The notes below the pieces were generated by a model. The model was given only the letters and a program-made list of their open reading frames with translations, did not search any database and was not told where the DNA came from. A DNA stretch of 64,000 bases from Clostridium sp. AN503 (lineage in GTDB: Bacteria; Bacillota; Clostridia; Lachnospirales; Lachnospiraceae). Where the stretch lies: positions 1,736,001-1,800,000 of the forward strand of contig NZ_JBFDTP010000002.1 in assembly GCF_040719375.1 (NCBI RefSeq). Reading direction: 5' to 3'. The position numbers and the translations under genes were made by a program. Shown here piece by piece: positions 16,819-24,310 of the stretch. Numbering within the stretch: position 1 is the stretch's first letter; the number at the start of each line of letters is the position of its first letter.

Positions 16819-18288
16819 TTAACGGCCCACCAGCCCCATCTGATTGATGATCATATCCAGCTGCTCGTCCATGGTTGTCATCAGCCTGCCGATCGCCTGA
16901 TATGCTTTATTATAGGTCATCATATTTATGCCTTCTTCGTTCAGCGACACACCGGATACTCCCATCCGGTCCGAGTCAATGCTGTCAGCCATCGCCAATG
17001 CAGTTTCAAGCCTGCCGGAATTGGTCTTGGCATTGCTGCCCAACGTGCCTGTATAGAAAGTGACAAATTCACTGAAGGTCCCGCTGAACTCGCCTCCGAA
17101 ATCAAAATCCTTAACAAGCGCTTTCTTCATGTCTGAAATATCTGTGTTATCGCCGCTCCCGTCCGGATTGTTTTTCCGGATCACATAGGAAGGATCATCT
17201 GCCCATTTAGAACTGATGGATATGCTGCCTGCGGTGATCTCACCGCTCACATCCCCCTCCAGAAGAACCTTATATTTGTCCGGAAACGGGCTCTCATCAT
17301 CATGGACGATGTTGTTGAACGTATTGGCAAAACTCTTTGCAAAATTGTCCAGCTGCCTCTGATAATACGGAATCCCGGGACTGATGGCATTATCGCCGGT
17401 CAGGGTCTCCAAAAATCCCGCTATGGCTCCTTTGCCCAGATCGGTGGATTTCCCATCACTGGCCCAGCTTAAGGATGTGCCGTCATTGCCAAGCCGGAGG
17501 GTATCGCAGGTATAAGACCCGCCCATAGAGTCCACAACAACCTTGCCGTCCAGCTTCACCTGGATCTTCCCCTCGTCCAAGGATACCACTTCCACCTTCC
17601 CGTAACGGGAAAGGTCATCCAGGATTAAGTTCCTCTGGTCCAAAAGATCATTGGGCCCATAGTTGACCCCATCATAATCATCGTTGACAAACACCTCGTG
17701 TGCAATGGTACGGTTCAGTTCAGACAGCTGCGCCAGGCTTGTGTTGATCTCATCTACAGCTGACGCCAGGTCGTCCTTGGTCTGGCTTATGACGGTCTTT
17801 AGATTGTTATCGTATTCGTTGAGGATCTGTGTGACGCTCTTAAATGCATTCATCACAATGTTGGCATGGGTCTCGCCGTCGGGTGTGGAACTGAAATCCG
17901 CCAGAGCCTGGGAAAGCTCCGTAAGCGCATCCATGATTCCGCTCCCATCCACCTCAGGGTCGCTCAAAACAGCCTCCACCTGCTCCATAATGGCTGCTTT
18001 CTGGTCGTAATAGCCCACCTCGCTGTACTGTTGGCGGAACTTGCTGTCCAGATAGGGGTTGCGGATCTGGCTGACCCCTCTGGCATCAACGCCCTGCCCT
18101 GCCAGGGGAACCGAGCTGTGATTGAACCGGTCCGTACCGTAAACCTGTACGCTGACCGTGTCCAGCCTCTGTCTGGTATATCCTTTGGTCTCAAGGTTGC
18201 TTAAGTTGTTTCCGACGATATCCATCGCCTTCTGGTTGACCATCAGGCCTCTCTTGGCTGTCTCCAGCCCCATAAATGTTGGTCTCAC
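16819..18288 (-). CDS. flgK: Hook-filament junction protein FlgK
   Basis: The first hook-associated protein. The open frame extends to 18342, but that would overlap flgN. A GTG at 18288 with GGAG 9 nt upstream gives the family-typical start (MRPTFMGLETAKRGLMVNQ) and no overlap, so it is preferred (489 residues). It carries NNLSNLETKGYTRQRLD near the N-terminus and GVSLNEEGINMMTYNKAYQA near the C-terminus, both FlgK hallmarks. Confidence 0.94.
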   Translation of the reverse strand: MRPTFMGLETAKRGLMVNQKAMDIVGNNLSNLETKGYTRQRLDTVSVQVYGTDRFNHSSVPLAGQGVDARGVSQIRNPYLDSKFRQQYSEVGYYDQKAAIMEQVEAVLSDPEVDGSGIMDALTELSQALADFSSTPDGETHANIVMNAFKSVTQILNEYDNNLKTVISQTKDDLASAVDEINTSLAQLSELNRTIAHEVFVNDDYDGVNYGPNDLLDQRNLILDDLSRYGKVEVVSLDEGKIQVKLDGKVVVDSMGGSYTCDTLRLGNDGTSLSWASDGKSTDLGKGAIAGFLETLTGDNAISPGIPYYQRQLDNFAKSFANTFNNIVHDDESPFPDKYKVLLEGDVSGEITAGSISISSKWADDPSYVIRKNNPDGSGDNTDISDMKKALVKDFDFGGEFSGTFSEFVTFYTGTLGSNAKTNSGRLETALAMADSIDSDRMGVSGVSLNEEGINMMTYNKAYQAIGRLMTTMDEQLDMIINQMGLVGR

Positions 18289-18325
18289 TTTTTCACGCTC
18301 CTGGTTTTCTGATCTGTTTTCTGGT

Positions 18326-18772
18326 TCAGGCTTTTTTCTCAAAGTTCAATCCGGCAGGCCTGGCGGCCCGGCCGTATATCCCGGTCGGATTGGCGGCTAA
18401 ACGTCCGTCCACGCCCATCCGTTCCAACTCGTCCTTCGCCAGCTTTTCCGCTTTTTCATTGTAAAATCGGATATTGCCTATGGCGCCGTCCAGCCGCCTG
18501 TAAAGCTCCAGCAGTTCCTTCTGTTCTGCGCCCTCTGCACCCTCTGCGATCTCCTTTAGGGTACTGTTCCCGAAGCCCAGTGACGAAAACAAGGCTCTGC
18601 GCCGGTTCTCCAGATTTTCAAGCTGCTTATCCATCGCCTGCTGCATCATAATGGAGGCTTCGATCTTTTCCAGCTTCTTCGTCATCAAAAGCCCCAGCTT
18701 CTCGACCTGTGTCTGCTCCATCTTTTCAAAAAATTCCGTATATTCCCGCAGGAACTCCAATAACTGGTCCAT
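18326..18772 (-). CDS. flgN: Flagellar export chaperone FlgN
   Basis: A 148-residue helical chaperone with the FlgN pattern of a long N-terminal coiled coil and an amphipathic C-terminal region. It binds FlgK and FlgL before export. The assignment relies on the fold pattern (EKMEQTQVEKLGLLMTKKLE) and on its position between flgM and flgK, which is conserved. It begins 14 bp after flgM. Confidence 0.85.
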   Translation of the reverse strand: MDQLLEFLREYTEFFEKMEQTQVEKLGLLMTKKLEKIEASIMMQQAMDKQLENLENRRRALFSSLGFGNSTLKEIAEGAEGAEQKELLELYRRLDGAIGNIRFYNEKAEKLAKDELERMGVDGRLAANPTGIYGRAARPAGLNFEKKA

Positions 18773-18785
18773 TTCGATTCCCCCT

Positions 18786-19088
18786 CTACAGTCCGCTCAT
18801 AAGCCGCTTGGCAATCAGATCCGCAGACACTTCATAGGTGCCGTTTGCCACCTGGTTCTTGAGCTGCGCGATCCGTTCCGGGGAAGCCCCCTCGTTCATG
18901 GACTTTCCAAGCGCTGAAGCAAAAGAGGATGCCTCGCTCTTTCTTGCGCCTCCACTGCTGATGCAGATGGCGTCACTGCGGTTCTTAAGCTCCCCCGATG
19001 CCGGGATGGAAATGCTTTTCTCCGGAAGCTTGCCGCTGTTTACCGCATTCTGGTATATCGAATAATTCCTTGTGATCTTCATATCCAT
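18786..19088 (-). CDS. flgM: Anti-sigma-28 factor FlgM
   Basis: A 100-residue anti-sigma factor that holds sigma-28 until the hook is complete and FlgM is exported. The C-terminal half has the conserved ERIAQLKNQVANGTYEVSAD and AKRLM. The ATG at 19088 follows AGGAAG by 8 nt. It is the first gene of the late operon and has a sigma-28 promoter directly upstream, so it is in the expected negative feedback loop. Confidence 0.92.
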   Translation of the reverse strand: MDMKITRNYSIYQNAVNSGKLPEKSISIPASGELKNRSDAICISSGGARKSEASSFASALGKSMNEGASPERIAQLKNQVANGTYEVSADLIAKRLMSGL

Positions 19089-19130
19089 AAACCCGACTTC
19101 CTTTCTATGTGAACAATCATTTTTTTCTCT

Positions 19131-19164
19131 ATTATAGTTATCGGACGCAATTCAAAAAAGTTTA
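19131..19164 (-). promoter_or_regulatory. Sigma-28 promoter overlapping a sigma-A-like -10, for the flgM operon
   Basis: On the minus strand TAAA (19161-19164), a 15-nt spacer and TCCGATAA (19138-19145) match the sigma-28/SigD consensus of TAAA-N15-GCCGATAA in all but one base. Immediately downstream lies TATAAT (19131-19136), a perfect sigma-A -10 box, although its -35 (a T-run at 17 nt) is weak. This suggests dual early and late transcription of flgM and everything behind it. Confidence 0.85.
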
Positions 19165-19170
19165 GTGTTT

Positions 19171-19223
19171 TTATAAAAAAAATCACAGGCAGTCCATGCC
19201 CGCTTTCGCGGCGTCTGCCTGTG
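19171..19223 (-). terminator. Intrinsic terminator after the comFB-like gene
   Basis: CACAGGCAG (19184-19192) pairs perfectly with CTGCCTGTG (19215-19223), and on the minus strand the stem runs into a T-rich stretch of about 12 nt. It lies 12 bp after the stop of the ComFB-family gene and isolates parA-comFB from the flgM promoter. Confidence 0.9.
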
Positions 19224-19234
19224 TCCTCCTGCAC

Positions 19235-19705
19235 CTAATGACGAGGTTCTTTTTTTACCAGGAGAATAGCCTGGACCAGTGCGCTGGTCACTTCAGAGCC
19301 ATAGCTCTCCTCCACCATTTTCCTGCGGTCTTTGTCATCTTTTTCCATGACTACATAACGCGGCTGAAGCCGGTTTAATGCCAACGCGGCGATATCTTTC
19401 TTACAACGGTTGCATTTACAGCAGTTAAACCGGACCAGTGTTGCGTCCAGCTTTTCAAATACGATATCCTCCATCAGATTCACAAGGATCATCTCGCGCT
19501 TCTCCTGGAAAGGAAGCGGCACTGACGCCCGTCCAATGGCCCTCGCCATCCCTGCCGCCGTAGGCATGGTCATAGCCGAAGCGGACGATATCCCCTGGGA
19601 AGCCAGGGCAGGCTCCTCCGGCTCCGGCGCTGTTTTCCGCGCCGCGGTCGGCATGATCTTCTGATACATAAGCTCTTTGTCTATCTCTGTTCTCGTCTTA
19701 GCCAT
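19235..19705 (-). CDS. ComFB-family protein
   Basis: A 156-residue protein whose C-terminal 85 residues match the late-competence ComFB family: LVNLMEDIVFEKLD, then a cysteine cluster CCKCNRC (C95, C96, C98, C101), then KKDIAALALNRLQPRYVV. The N-terminal 65 residues are a low-complexity Ala/Pro/Ser region. ComFB proteins were long of unknown function; recent reports describe family members as cyclic di-nucleotide receptors that influence motility, which would fit a flagellar locus. The gene overlaps parA by 8 bp and is followed by a terminator. Cofactor or ligand binding cannot be read from the sequence. Confidence 0.85.
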   Translation of the reverse strand: MAKTRTEIDKELMYQKIMPTAARKTAPEPEEPALASQGISSASAMTMPTAAGMARAIGRASVPLPFQEKREMILVNLMEDIVFEKLDATLVRFNCCKCNRCKKDIAALALNRLQPRYVVMEKDDKDRRKMVEESYGSEVTSALVQAILLVKKEPRH

Positions 19706-20471
19706 CTATCCCAAGCCTCCCCGCCAGCAGTTCCTCCGCCAGCTGCTCGTAATCCAGGACCGCGTTGCAGCGCGGCGCATACTCCAGCAGTGATTTCTGC
19801 AGGGACTGGGCCTCCCGGAGCGCTACGCTCTCGCGGATACAGGTGTTTAAAAAGGGCATCCCAAGATCCGCTGCCACCATCTCCACAGTGCCTGTCACTT
19901 CCCTGCTGAACCGGGTCCTGGGATTGTGTTTGGTCAGGAAGATCCCCAGATGCTCGATCTCCTGGTTGCAGTAGATCCGCACCCTCCGGATCGTATCGTC
20001 CAGCTGCGTGATCCCCTGAAGGCTGAAAATATCCGACAGCATGGGCACCAGAACATAATCCGCCGCTGTAAAGGCATTGACCGTCAGGATACCCAGCGCA
20101 GGCGGGGAGTCAATAAAGATGAAGTCGTACTCCGGCTTCAGAGACTCCAATGCCCGCTTCAGGAGGAATTCTCTCTGTGTGCCGGTAAATTCCAGTTCAA
20201 TGCTGCTGAGGAGGATATTGGAAGGGATCAGATCCACCAGCGTTGTCCTCTGGACCGCAAATCTCGGTTTGATCTCTTCCTTGAGCACCTCGTAAATAGT
20301 AGCGCTACCATCTGTCACCGCCCCCATGCTGAAGCTTAAATTCCCCTGCGGGTCCATGTCCACAGCCAGCACACGGTACCCCTTTGCCTTAAAAATAGCA
20401 GCCAGGGCATAGACCGATGTGGTCTTCCCTACGCCGCCTTTCTGATTGGACAAAACAATGGTCTTTGCCAT
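19698..20471 (-). CDS. ParA/Soj-family ATPase
   Basis: A 257-residue deviant-Walker ATPase with KGGVGKTT at residues 11-18, AVDMDPQGNLS, and FIFIDSPPALGILT, as in ParA and Soj. It lacks a long N-terminal or FlhG-type extension, so it is not an evident FlhG. No ParB or parS-like gene is adjacent; instead it is coupled to the ComFB-family gene by an 8-bp overlap. Related proteins position chemoreceptor arrays, pili or plasmids. Here it may place flagella or an associated complex, but this is inference. It has its own sigma-A promoter. Confidence 0.9.
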   Translation of the reverse strand: MAKTIVLSNQKGGVGKTTSVYALAAIFKAKGYRVLAVDMDPQGNLSFSMGAVTDGSATIYEVLKEEIKPRFAVQRTTLVDLIPSNILLSSIELEFTGTQREFLLKRALESLKPEYDFIFIDSPPALGILTVNAFTAADYVLVPMLSDIFSLQGITQLDDTIRRVRIYCNQEIEHLGIFLTKHNPRTRFSREVTGTVEMVAADLGMPFLNTCIRESVALREAQSLQKSLLEYAPRCNAVLDYEQLAEELLAGRLGIDG

Positions 20472-20543
20472 ATGTAAAACCCCCGACCGATTAATCTTTT
20501 TATTAATTTTCTACAAATCTCTGCATAAAATGACACTGGTTTT

Positions 20544-20572
20544 ATTATAGCAAGAAAACCATAAACATACAA
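20544..20572 (-). promoter_or_regulatory. Sigma-A promoter for parA-comFB
   Basis: Minus strand TTGTAT (20567-20572), a 17-nt spacer and TATAAT (20544-20549). Spacing is ideal and the -10 perfect. It sits about 70 bp before the parA start, between that gene and the flagellin terminator. Confidence 0.8.
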
Positions 20573-20604
20573 ATAGATTTTGACGCCAAAACCCTTAAAA
20601 CCCC

Positions 20605-20641
20605 ACAAAAAATCCGCCCCGTAAAACTGCTGCGGGGCGGA
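20605..20641 (-). terminator. Intrinsic terminator of the flagellin gene
   Basis: TCCGCCCCG (20613-20621) pairs with CGGGGCGGA (20633-20641) as a perfect 9-bp GC-rich stem. On the minus strand it is followed by TTTTTTGT. It is about 50 bp after the flagellin stop. Confidence 0.92.
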
Positions 20642-20692
20642 GAAGATTTAAAACAATATTGACCTGTCCTGTACAGACTATAATTACTGCAA

Positions 20693-22162
20693 TTACTGTA
20701 ACAGCTGTAAAATGGACTGCGGCTGCTGGTTGGCCTGTGCAAGCATAGCCTGTGCAGACTGTACCAGAACGCTGTTCTTGGTGTAGTTCATCATTTCCTT
20801 CGCCATATCTACGTCGCGGATACGGGACTCTGCGGAAGTGATGTTCTCAGTGGTAACACCCAGGTTGTTGATGGTGTGCTCTAAACGGTTCTGGATCGCA
20901 CCAAGTTTGCCGCGGCCGGTGGAAACGGTGTTGATCGCTGTTTTGATCTTAGCCATCGCTGCGGATGCGCCTTCTCTGGTGCTGATATCAACAGAAGATA
21001 AACCAAGTGCATTAACATGCATATCACCAATGCTGAGTTCCAGCTGGTTGTAAGCATCGTTGGTGTCACCAATCTGAAGGGTCAGACCACCACCTGCGGA
21101 AAGACCTGAACCGTTTGCTAAAGTAGCAGTTGTTGCAGCTGCTAAAGTAGCGCCGGTTTTGGAACCTTCGAAGCTTACAGACATATCCACACCTGCATCG
21201 GACAACATTTTATTGACATCAGCTGCAGTGTATGATTTACCCGTTTCAAATCCAAGCGTTACATTTCCATCAGCAGCGACTTCAACACCGGCACTAGTTC
21301 CGTCAAAATCCAACGTACGCGTATCGGCTCCTGCCTTGGCTGCCGTAACAGTGATATCACCAGTAACTGCTGATGCCTGTTTTGCCGCTACAGATGTCAT
21401 CGCTGCAACTACTGTACCTGCTCCATCCGCTCCAAACTTAAAGTCTCTGTCTACTGTCAGGGAAACCTTACCTGCTACTTCAGACGGAGTTCCTGTTGCA
21501 CTGGCGATCAACTTATCAATATCCTTCTGAGTATAGGTTTTAGCCGCATCACCCTCTAAATTAATCGTCAGAGTTTTATCTCCACCCCAAGAAGCGCTGC
21601 TTGCAGTACCTTTTGCCACTGTTTTGATTTCTACTTTATATCCTTCAGGAGCTTCAAACGTAAACTTAGTAGCTGCATCTGTATTACCAGCTGCGCCTCC
21701 GGCTGTACTGCTTCCAAATATACCAGCAGTCCCAACACCCATGCTGCCATCCAACAGCTTAATGCCGTTAAAGTCAGTACCATCAGCAATACGGTTGATC
21801 TCGTCCTTCAGTGCAGAGATCTCATCCTGCAGAGCCTTACGGTCAACATCATCGGTGTAGGTGCCGTTGGCGGACTTGGTAGCCAGCTCGGTCATACGGT
21901 TTAACATGGAATGAACTTCCTGTAAGCCGCCCTCTGCGGTCTGGATCAGGGAGATAGCATCCTGGGAGTTGTCAGTTGCTGCTTCCAGGCCTTTGATCTG
22001 TGCTCTCATCTTCTCAGAGATTGCCAGCCCTGCTGCATCGTCGCCTGCACGGTTGATCCTGTAACCAGATGATAACTTCTCCAGTGACTTTGCTACTGCG
22101 CTGTTGTTAACGCCCAACTGTCTGTTGGAATTGAGTGCCATAATGTTGTGCTGAATCCTCAT
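20693..22162 (-). CDS. fliC: Flagellin
   Basis: The filament subunit, 489 residues from the chosen start. The open frame extends 36 codons upstream, but GGAGG lies 8 nt before the ATG at 22162, giving the standard MRIQHNIMALNSNRQLG. The conserved N-terminal D0/D1 (KLSSGYRINRAGDDAAGLAI) and C-terminal D1/D0 (SRIRDVDMAKEMMNYTK, then a Gln-rich LLQ end) flank a variable Ala/Thr/Gly-rich middle of about 220 residues. It is monocistronic, with a sigma-28 promoter, a structured leader and its own terminator. Only one flagellin gene is in the window. Confidence 0.97.
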   Translation of the reverse strand: MRIQHNIMALNSNRQLGVNNSAVAKSLEKLSSGYRINRAGDDAAGLAISEKMRAQIKGLEAATDNSQDAISLIQTAEGGLQEVHSMLNRMTELATKSANGTYTDDVDRKALQDEISALKDEINRIADGTDFNGIKLLDGSMGVGTAGIFGSSTAGGAAGNTDAATKFTFEAPEGYKVEIKTVAKGTASSASWGGDKTLTINLEGDAAKTYTQKDIDKLIASATGTPSEVAGKVSLTVDRDFKFGADGAGTVVAAMTSVAAKQASAVTGDITVTAAKAGADTRTLDFDGTSAGVEVAADGNVTLGFETGKSYTAADVNKMLSDAGVDMSVSFEGSKTGATLAAATTATLANGSGLSAGGGLTLQIGDTNDAYNQLELSIGDMHVNALGLSSVDISTREGASAAMAKIKTAINTVSTGRGKLGAIQNRLEHTINNLGVTTENITSAESRIRDVDMAKEMMNYTKNSVLVQSAQAMLAQANQQPQSILQLLQ

Positions 22163-22170
22163 AATCATTA

Positions 22171-22206
22171 CCTCCATGTAATTTGATTTCGGGAAATCCT
22201 TTTCCC
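22171..22206 (-). promoter_or_regulatory. Candidate CsrA-binding hairpin beside the flagellin ribosome site
   Basis: On the minus strand GGGAAA-AGGA-TTTCCC (22206 to 22191) forms a perfect 6-bp stem with an AGGA tetraloop, the shape CsrA prefers (GGA in a hairpin loop). The Shine-Dalgarno GGAGG at about 22171-22175 supplies a second GGA 15 nt downstream. This mirrors the two-site arrangement in the Bacillus hag leader, where CsrA blocks ribosome entry. csrA and fliW are encoded 7 kb away. Confidence 0.75.
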
Positions 22207-22224
22207 TCTTTGTGATATGTTCCA

Positions 22225-22249
22225 ATGCCGGACGGGCCCTGTCCAGCAT
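22225..22249 (-). promoter_or_regulatory. Stable hairpin in the flagellin leader
   Basis: ATGCTGGAC and GTCCGGCAT (minus strand) can pair as a 9-bp stem with one wobble and a 7-nt loop. It lies in the about 125-nt leader between the sigma-28 promoter and the CsrA-type hairpin. No U-tract follows, so it is not a terminator; mRNA stability or leader folding is the likely role. Confidence 0.55.
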
Positions 22250-22294
22250 CAGTGGAAGCTTCCGAAACATTCCATTTCTTCCGCTCTGATATAT

Positions 22295-22321
22295 TTATCG
22301 TACCGGTACGGCTTTTCTTTA
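22295..22321 (-). promoter_or_regulatory. Sigma-28 promoter of flagellin
   Basis: Minus strand TAAA (22318-22321), a 15-nt spacer and TACGATAA (22295-22302), close to the sigma-28 consensus TAAA-N15-GCCGATAA. The spacing is the same as in the flgM promoter. Transcription from here gives a leader of about 125 nt. Confidence 0.82.
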
Positions 22322-22360
22322 GAAAAAAAGTGCACAAAAAACCAAAAAGTTTTTGTGCAC
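22322..22360 (-). terminator. Intrinsic terminator at the end of the fliE-vanY operon
   Basis: GTGCACAAAAA (22330-22340) pairs with TTTTTGTGCAC (22350-22360), a perfect 11-bp stem, followed on the minus strand by a T8 run. It begins right after the stop codon of the VanY-type gene and abuts the -35 box of the flagellin promoter. Confidence 0.92.
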
Positions 22361-22361
22361 T

Positions 22362-23216
22362 TTATCCATATAAACTTTCCTGGATATAAAATTCCTCCAG
22401 GGAAAGACCATGTTCTTTTAAATACTTTGCTGCCTCCACGCCCACATATCGGAAATGCCACGGCTCATAGGAGATCCCGGTGATAGACTCCTTCCCCCGC
22501 TCATACCGCAGCGTGAATCCATACTCCCAGGAATGTTCCCGCAGCCAGATCCCCTCCGGGGTATTCTCAAACCCTTCCTCCAGCTTCTGATATCTCCTGG
22601 AAAAGAAATCCACCGCAAGTCCCAGGCAATGCTCACCGGAACCAGGTATGGAGATGGACTGCCTTGCCAGCACGTAGGATTCCTCCTTGGTATGTCCGCT
22701 TTTTACATAGCTCTTTACTTTCCTGTTAAATAGCATCTCCTGCCGGTCCAGGGTCCTGTATGCCGAACAGATGACAGGGGACAGGCCCGCTTCCTTCATG
22801 GCATCCAGCATCTCTATAAGAGGGTCGTAGATCCGCGCATCCACGCTCTGTTCCGTTCCCGGTATCTGTTTCAGCTCTACGGTATAGTCCTCCGGGACAG
22901 GATATTCCGCGTTGGTCAAGATCAGGCACCACATGTCTTCTTCCCGAAGGACCAGGCTGTCCTCTCCTGCGGTCTGCGGCGTCTGCATAAGCTCCTGCGC
23001 GGGCGCCTCCACTCGGACGGCATCCTGATGGGCTGATTCCAGGCCTTCGGGTCTCTCCGCTCCGGCTTCAGCGATCTGGGCAGCCTGTGCCTGCCGCTCC
23101 CGTTCCAGGGTGTGGTGAGCCGAGATATAAAACAACGCCAGGATCAGCACAAACGTATAGATGATCACGCGGCGGTTCCTGACTGCCGGTTTACTGCCGG
23201 ACTTTTTTTTGCCCAT
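22362..23216 (-). CDS. Membrane-anchored D-alanyl-D-alanine carboxypeptidase (VanY/M15 family)
   Basis: A 284-residue protein with one N-terminal membrane helix (about 17-33), a Glu/Ala-rich linker and a C-terminal M15B peptidase domain. Zinc ligands expected for VanY are present: H196 and D203 in GEHCLGLAVDF, and H254 in EPWHFRYVG with E251 as the base. The usual Ser two residues before H196 is replaced by Gly. The enzyme would trim peptidoglycan stem peptides outside the membrane. It is the last gene of the fliE operon, after the PilZ gene. No FlgJ-type muramidase is in the locus, so it may help the rod cross the wall (inference). Confidence 0.9.
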   Translation of the reverse strand: MGKKKSGSKPAVRNRRVIIYTFVLILALFYISAHHTLERERQAQAAQIAEAGAERPEGLESAHQDAVRVEAPAQELMQTPQTAGEDSLVLREEDMWCLILTNAEYPVPEDYTVELKQIPGTEQSVDARIYDPLIEMLDAMKEAGLSPVICSAYRTLDRQEMLFNRKVKSYVKSGHTKEESYVLARQSISIPGSGEHCLGLAVDFFSRRYQKLEEGFENTPEGIWLREHSWEYGFTLRYERGKESITGISYEPWHFRYVGVEAAKYLKEHGLSLEEFYIQESLYG

Positions 23217-23238
23217 GGCCGTCTGTCGCCTCCTTTTC

Positions 23239-23889
23239 CTAACGAATCCTGCGGAGCTGGTCGCTCTGACGCTTCAGTATATACCGATAAAGCAGATCCT
23301 CCTGCTGGGTTGCCATATCCATGAACTCACAGCCGTATCCGTACTCTCCGTCCGGCCGCTCTACCTGACGCCTTACTTCACAGGAGAACAGCATCGTGTC
23401 CCCCATGGCCGGAATGACGATGTTGAACTTGTCATCCACACGGAATTCCTCTTTTGACCGGAACATCAGGCCGCCCAGACTGATATCCACCAGCCGGACC
23501 TTCAGTCCATTATAATCCATATCCGGCTCCTCTGCCTCAGCTTCGCCGTCCATCCTCATAAAGTTATAGATGATCCCCTGGTCTCTGGTACTGATCCGGA
23601 AATATTCCCGCCGCTCGTCATTGGTCGCCTCGTTTAAGTCCGTGATCCTCGCCAGTTTGGGGGATGACAGATAAACCCGTCCGATCAATACCCGGAATCC
23701 CAGCTGGGTGTTGTAAATCTCCACCTTGACCAGCAGATTGTAGGGGACTGTGGGCAGCTCATTGCGCGAACTGCCGATATCGATAAAATTCTTCCCGATC
23801 CGGTGCAGTACCCCCATAGAGATCAAATCATTATTTTTTGCTTTCATTACGCAGGATGAACCTACATACCCATCCGGCAAGTACACCAT
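23239..23889 (-). CDS. PilZ-domain c-di-GMP receptor (YcgR/YpfB-like)
   Basis: A 216-residue two-domain protein: an N-terminal YcgR-type beta domain (about 1-88) and a C-terminal PilZ domain. Both c-di-GMP motifs are intact: RxxxR at R94-R98 in RREYFRIS and DxSxxG at D135-G140 in DISLGG. In Bacillus and enterobacteria such proteins bind c-di-GMP and brake the stator. It is in the same operon as motA and is 40 bp downstream of the FlhB-like gene. Within the window the diguanylate cyclase at 60.0-61.9 kb is a plausible source of ligand. Confidence 0.92.
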   Translation of the reverse strand: MVYLPDGYVGSSCVMKAKNNDLISMGVLHRIGKNFIDIGSSRNELPTVPYNLLVKVEIYNTQLGFRVLIGRVYLSSPKLARITDLNEATNDERREYFRISTRDQGIIYNFMRMDGEAEAEEPDMDYNGLKVRLVDISLGGLMFRSKEEFRVDDKFNIVIPAMGDTMLFSCEVRRQVERPDGEYGYGCEFMDMATQQEDLLYRYILKRQSDQLRRIR

Positions 23890-23929
23890 AAGACACTCCC
23901 CCTGTCATTCTGTTGTTTTCGTCGTTCTG

Positions 23930-24310
23930 TCATGTTCCCTCCGGGTCCTTCCCCCGCCCCGATACCAGCTTGCTGCGCAGACGCTCCTGCGTCCGGCCTC
24001 CTGTCTGTGACGGAGGAGATGCAGGCCGCTCTATGCCTCTGACCTGTGCGGAAGTCTCGATCAGCCGGCAGTATATGGCAGCCACTACTTCATAAAGCTC
24101 CACAGGGATATTGCTCCCAACCTCCAGCATGCATAAAAGAGAGGCTGCGCTGTCATCCTTGAATACAGGGATTCCCTTTTTTTCTGCGATATCGATTATG
24201 TGCTCCGCCACGGTACCGTAGCCGGAAGCGATCACTACAGGGGATGCATCCTCCTCTGCATTGTATTTGAGGGCTACCGCCTTGTTCTTTGCCTTCTTAT
24301 ATTTTGACAT
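23930..24310 (-). CDS. FlhB C-terminal-domain-like protein (YlqH type)
   Basis: A 126-residue soluble protein equivalent to the cytoplasmic tail of FlhB: AVALKYNAEEDASPVVIASGYG, then IDIAEKKGIPVFKDD and IPVELYEVVAAIYCRL. It lacks the NPTH cleavage site and all membrane helices. ATG 24310 (MSKYKKAK) is chosen because AGGAGG lies 10 nt upstream; a longer frame exists. It overlaps the upstream gene by 14 bp. The C-terminal 40 residues are a basic tail. Bacillus YlqH is similar and paired with YlqG; its exact role is not established here. Confidence 0.85.
   Translation of the reverse strand: MSKYKKAKNKAVALKYNAEEDASPVVIASGYGTVAEHIIDIAEKKGIPVFKDDSAASLLCMLEVGSNIPVELYEVVAAIYCRLIETSAQVRGIERPASPPSQTGGRTQERLRSKLVSGRGKDPEGT

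Noticed and set aside
19698..20471. ParA gene as flhG
   Set aside because: The Walker A context is NQKGGVGKTT, of the Soj/ParA type; no flhF is adjacent.
22163..22270. 36-residue N-terminal extension of flagellin
   Set aside because: It lies in the leader between promoter and ribosome site; flagellin starts at MRIQHN in relatives.
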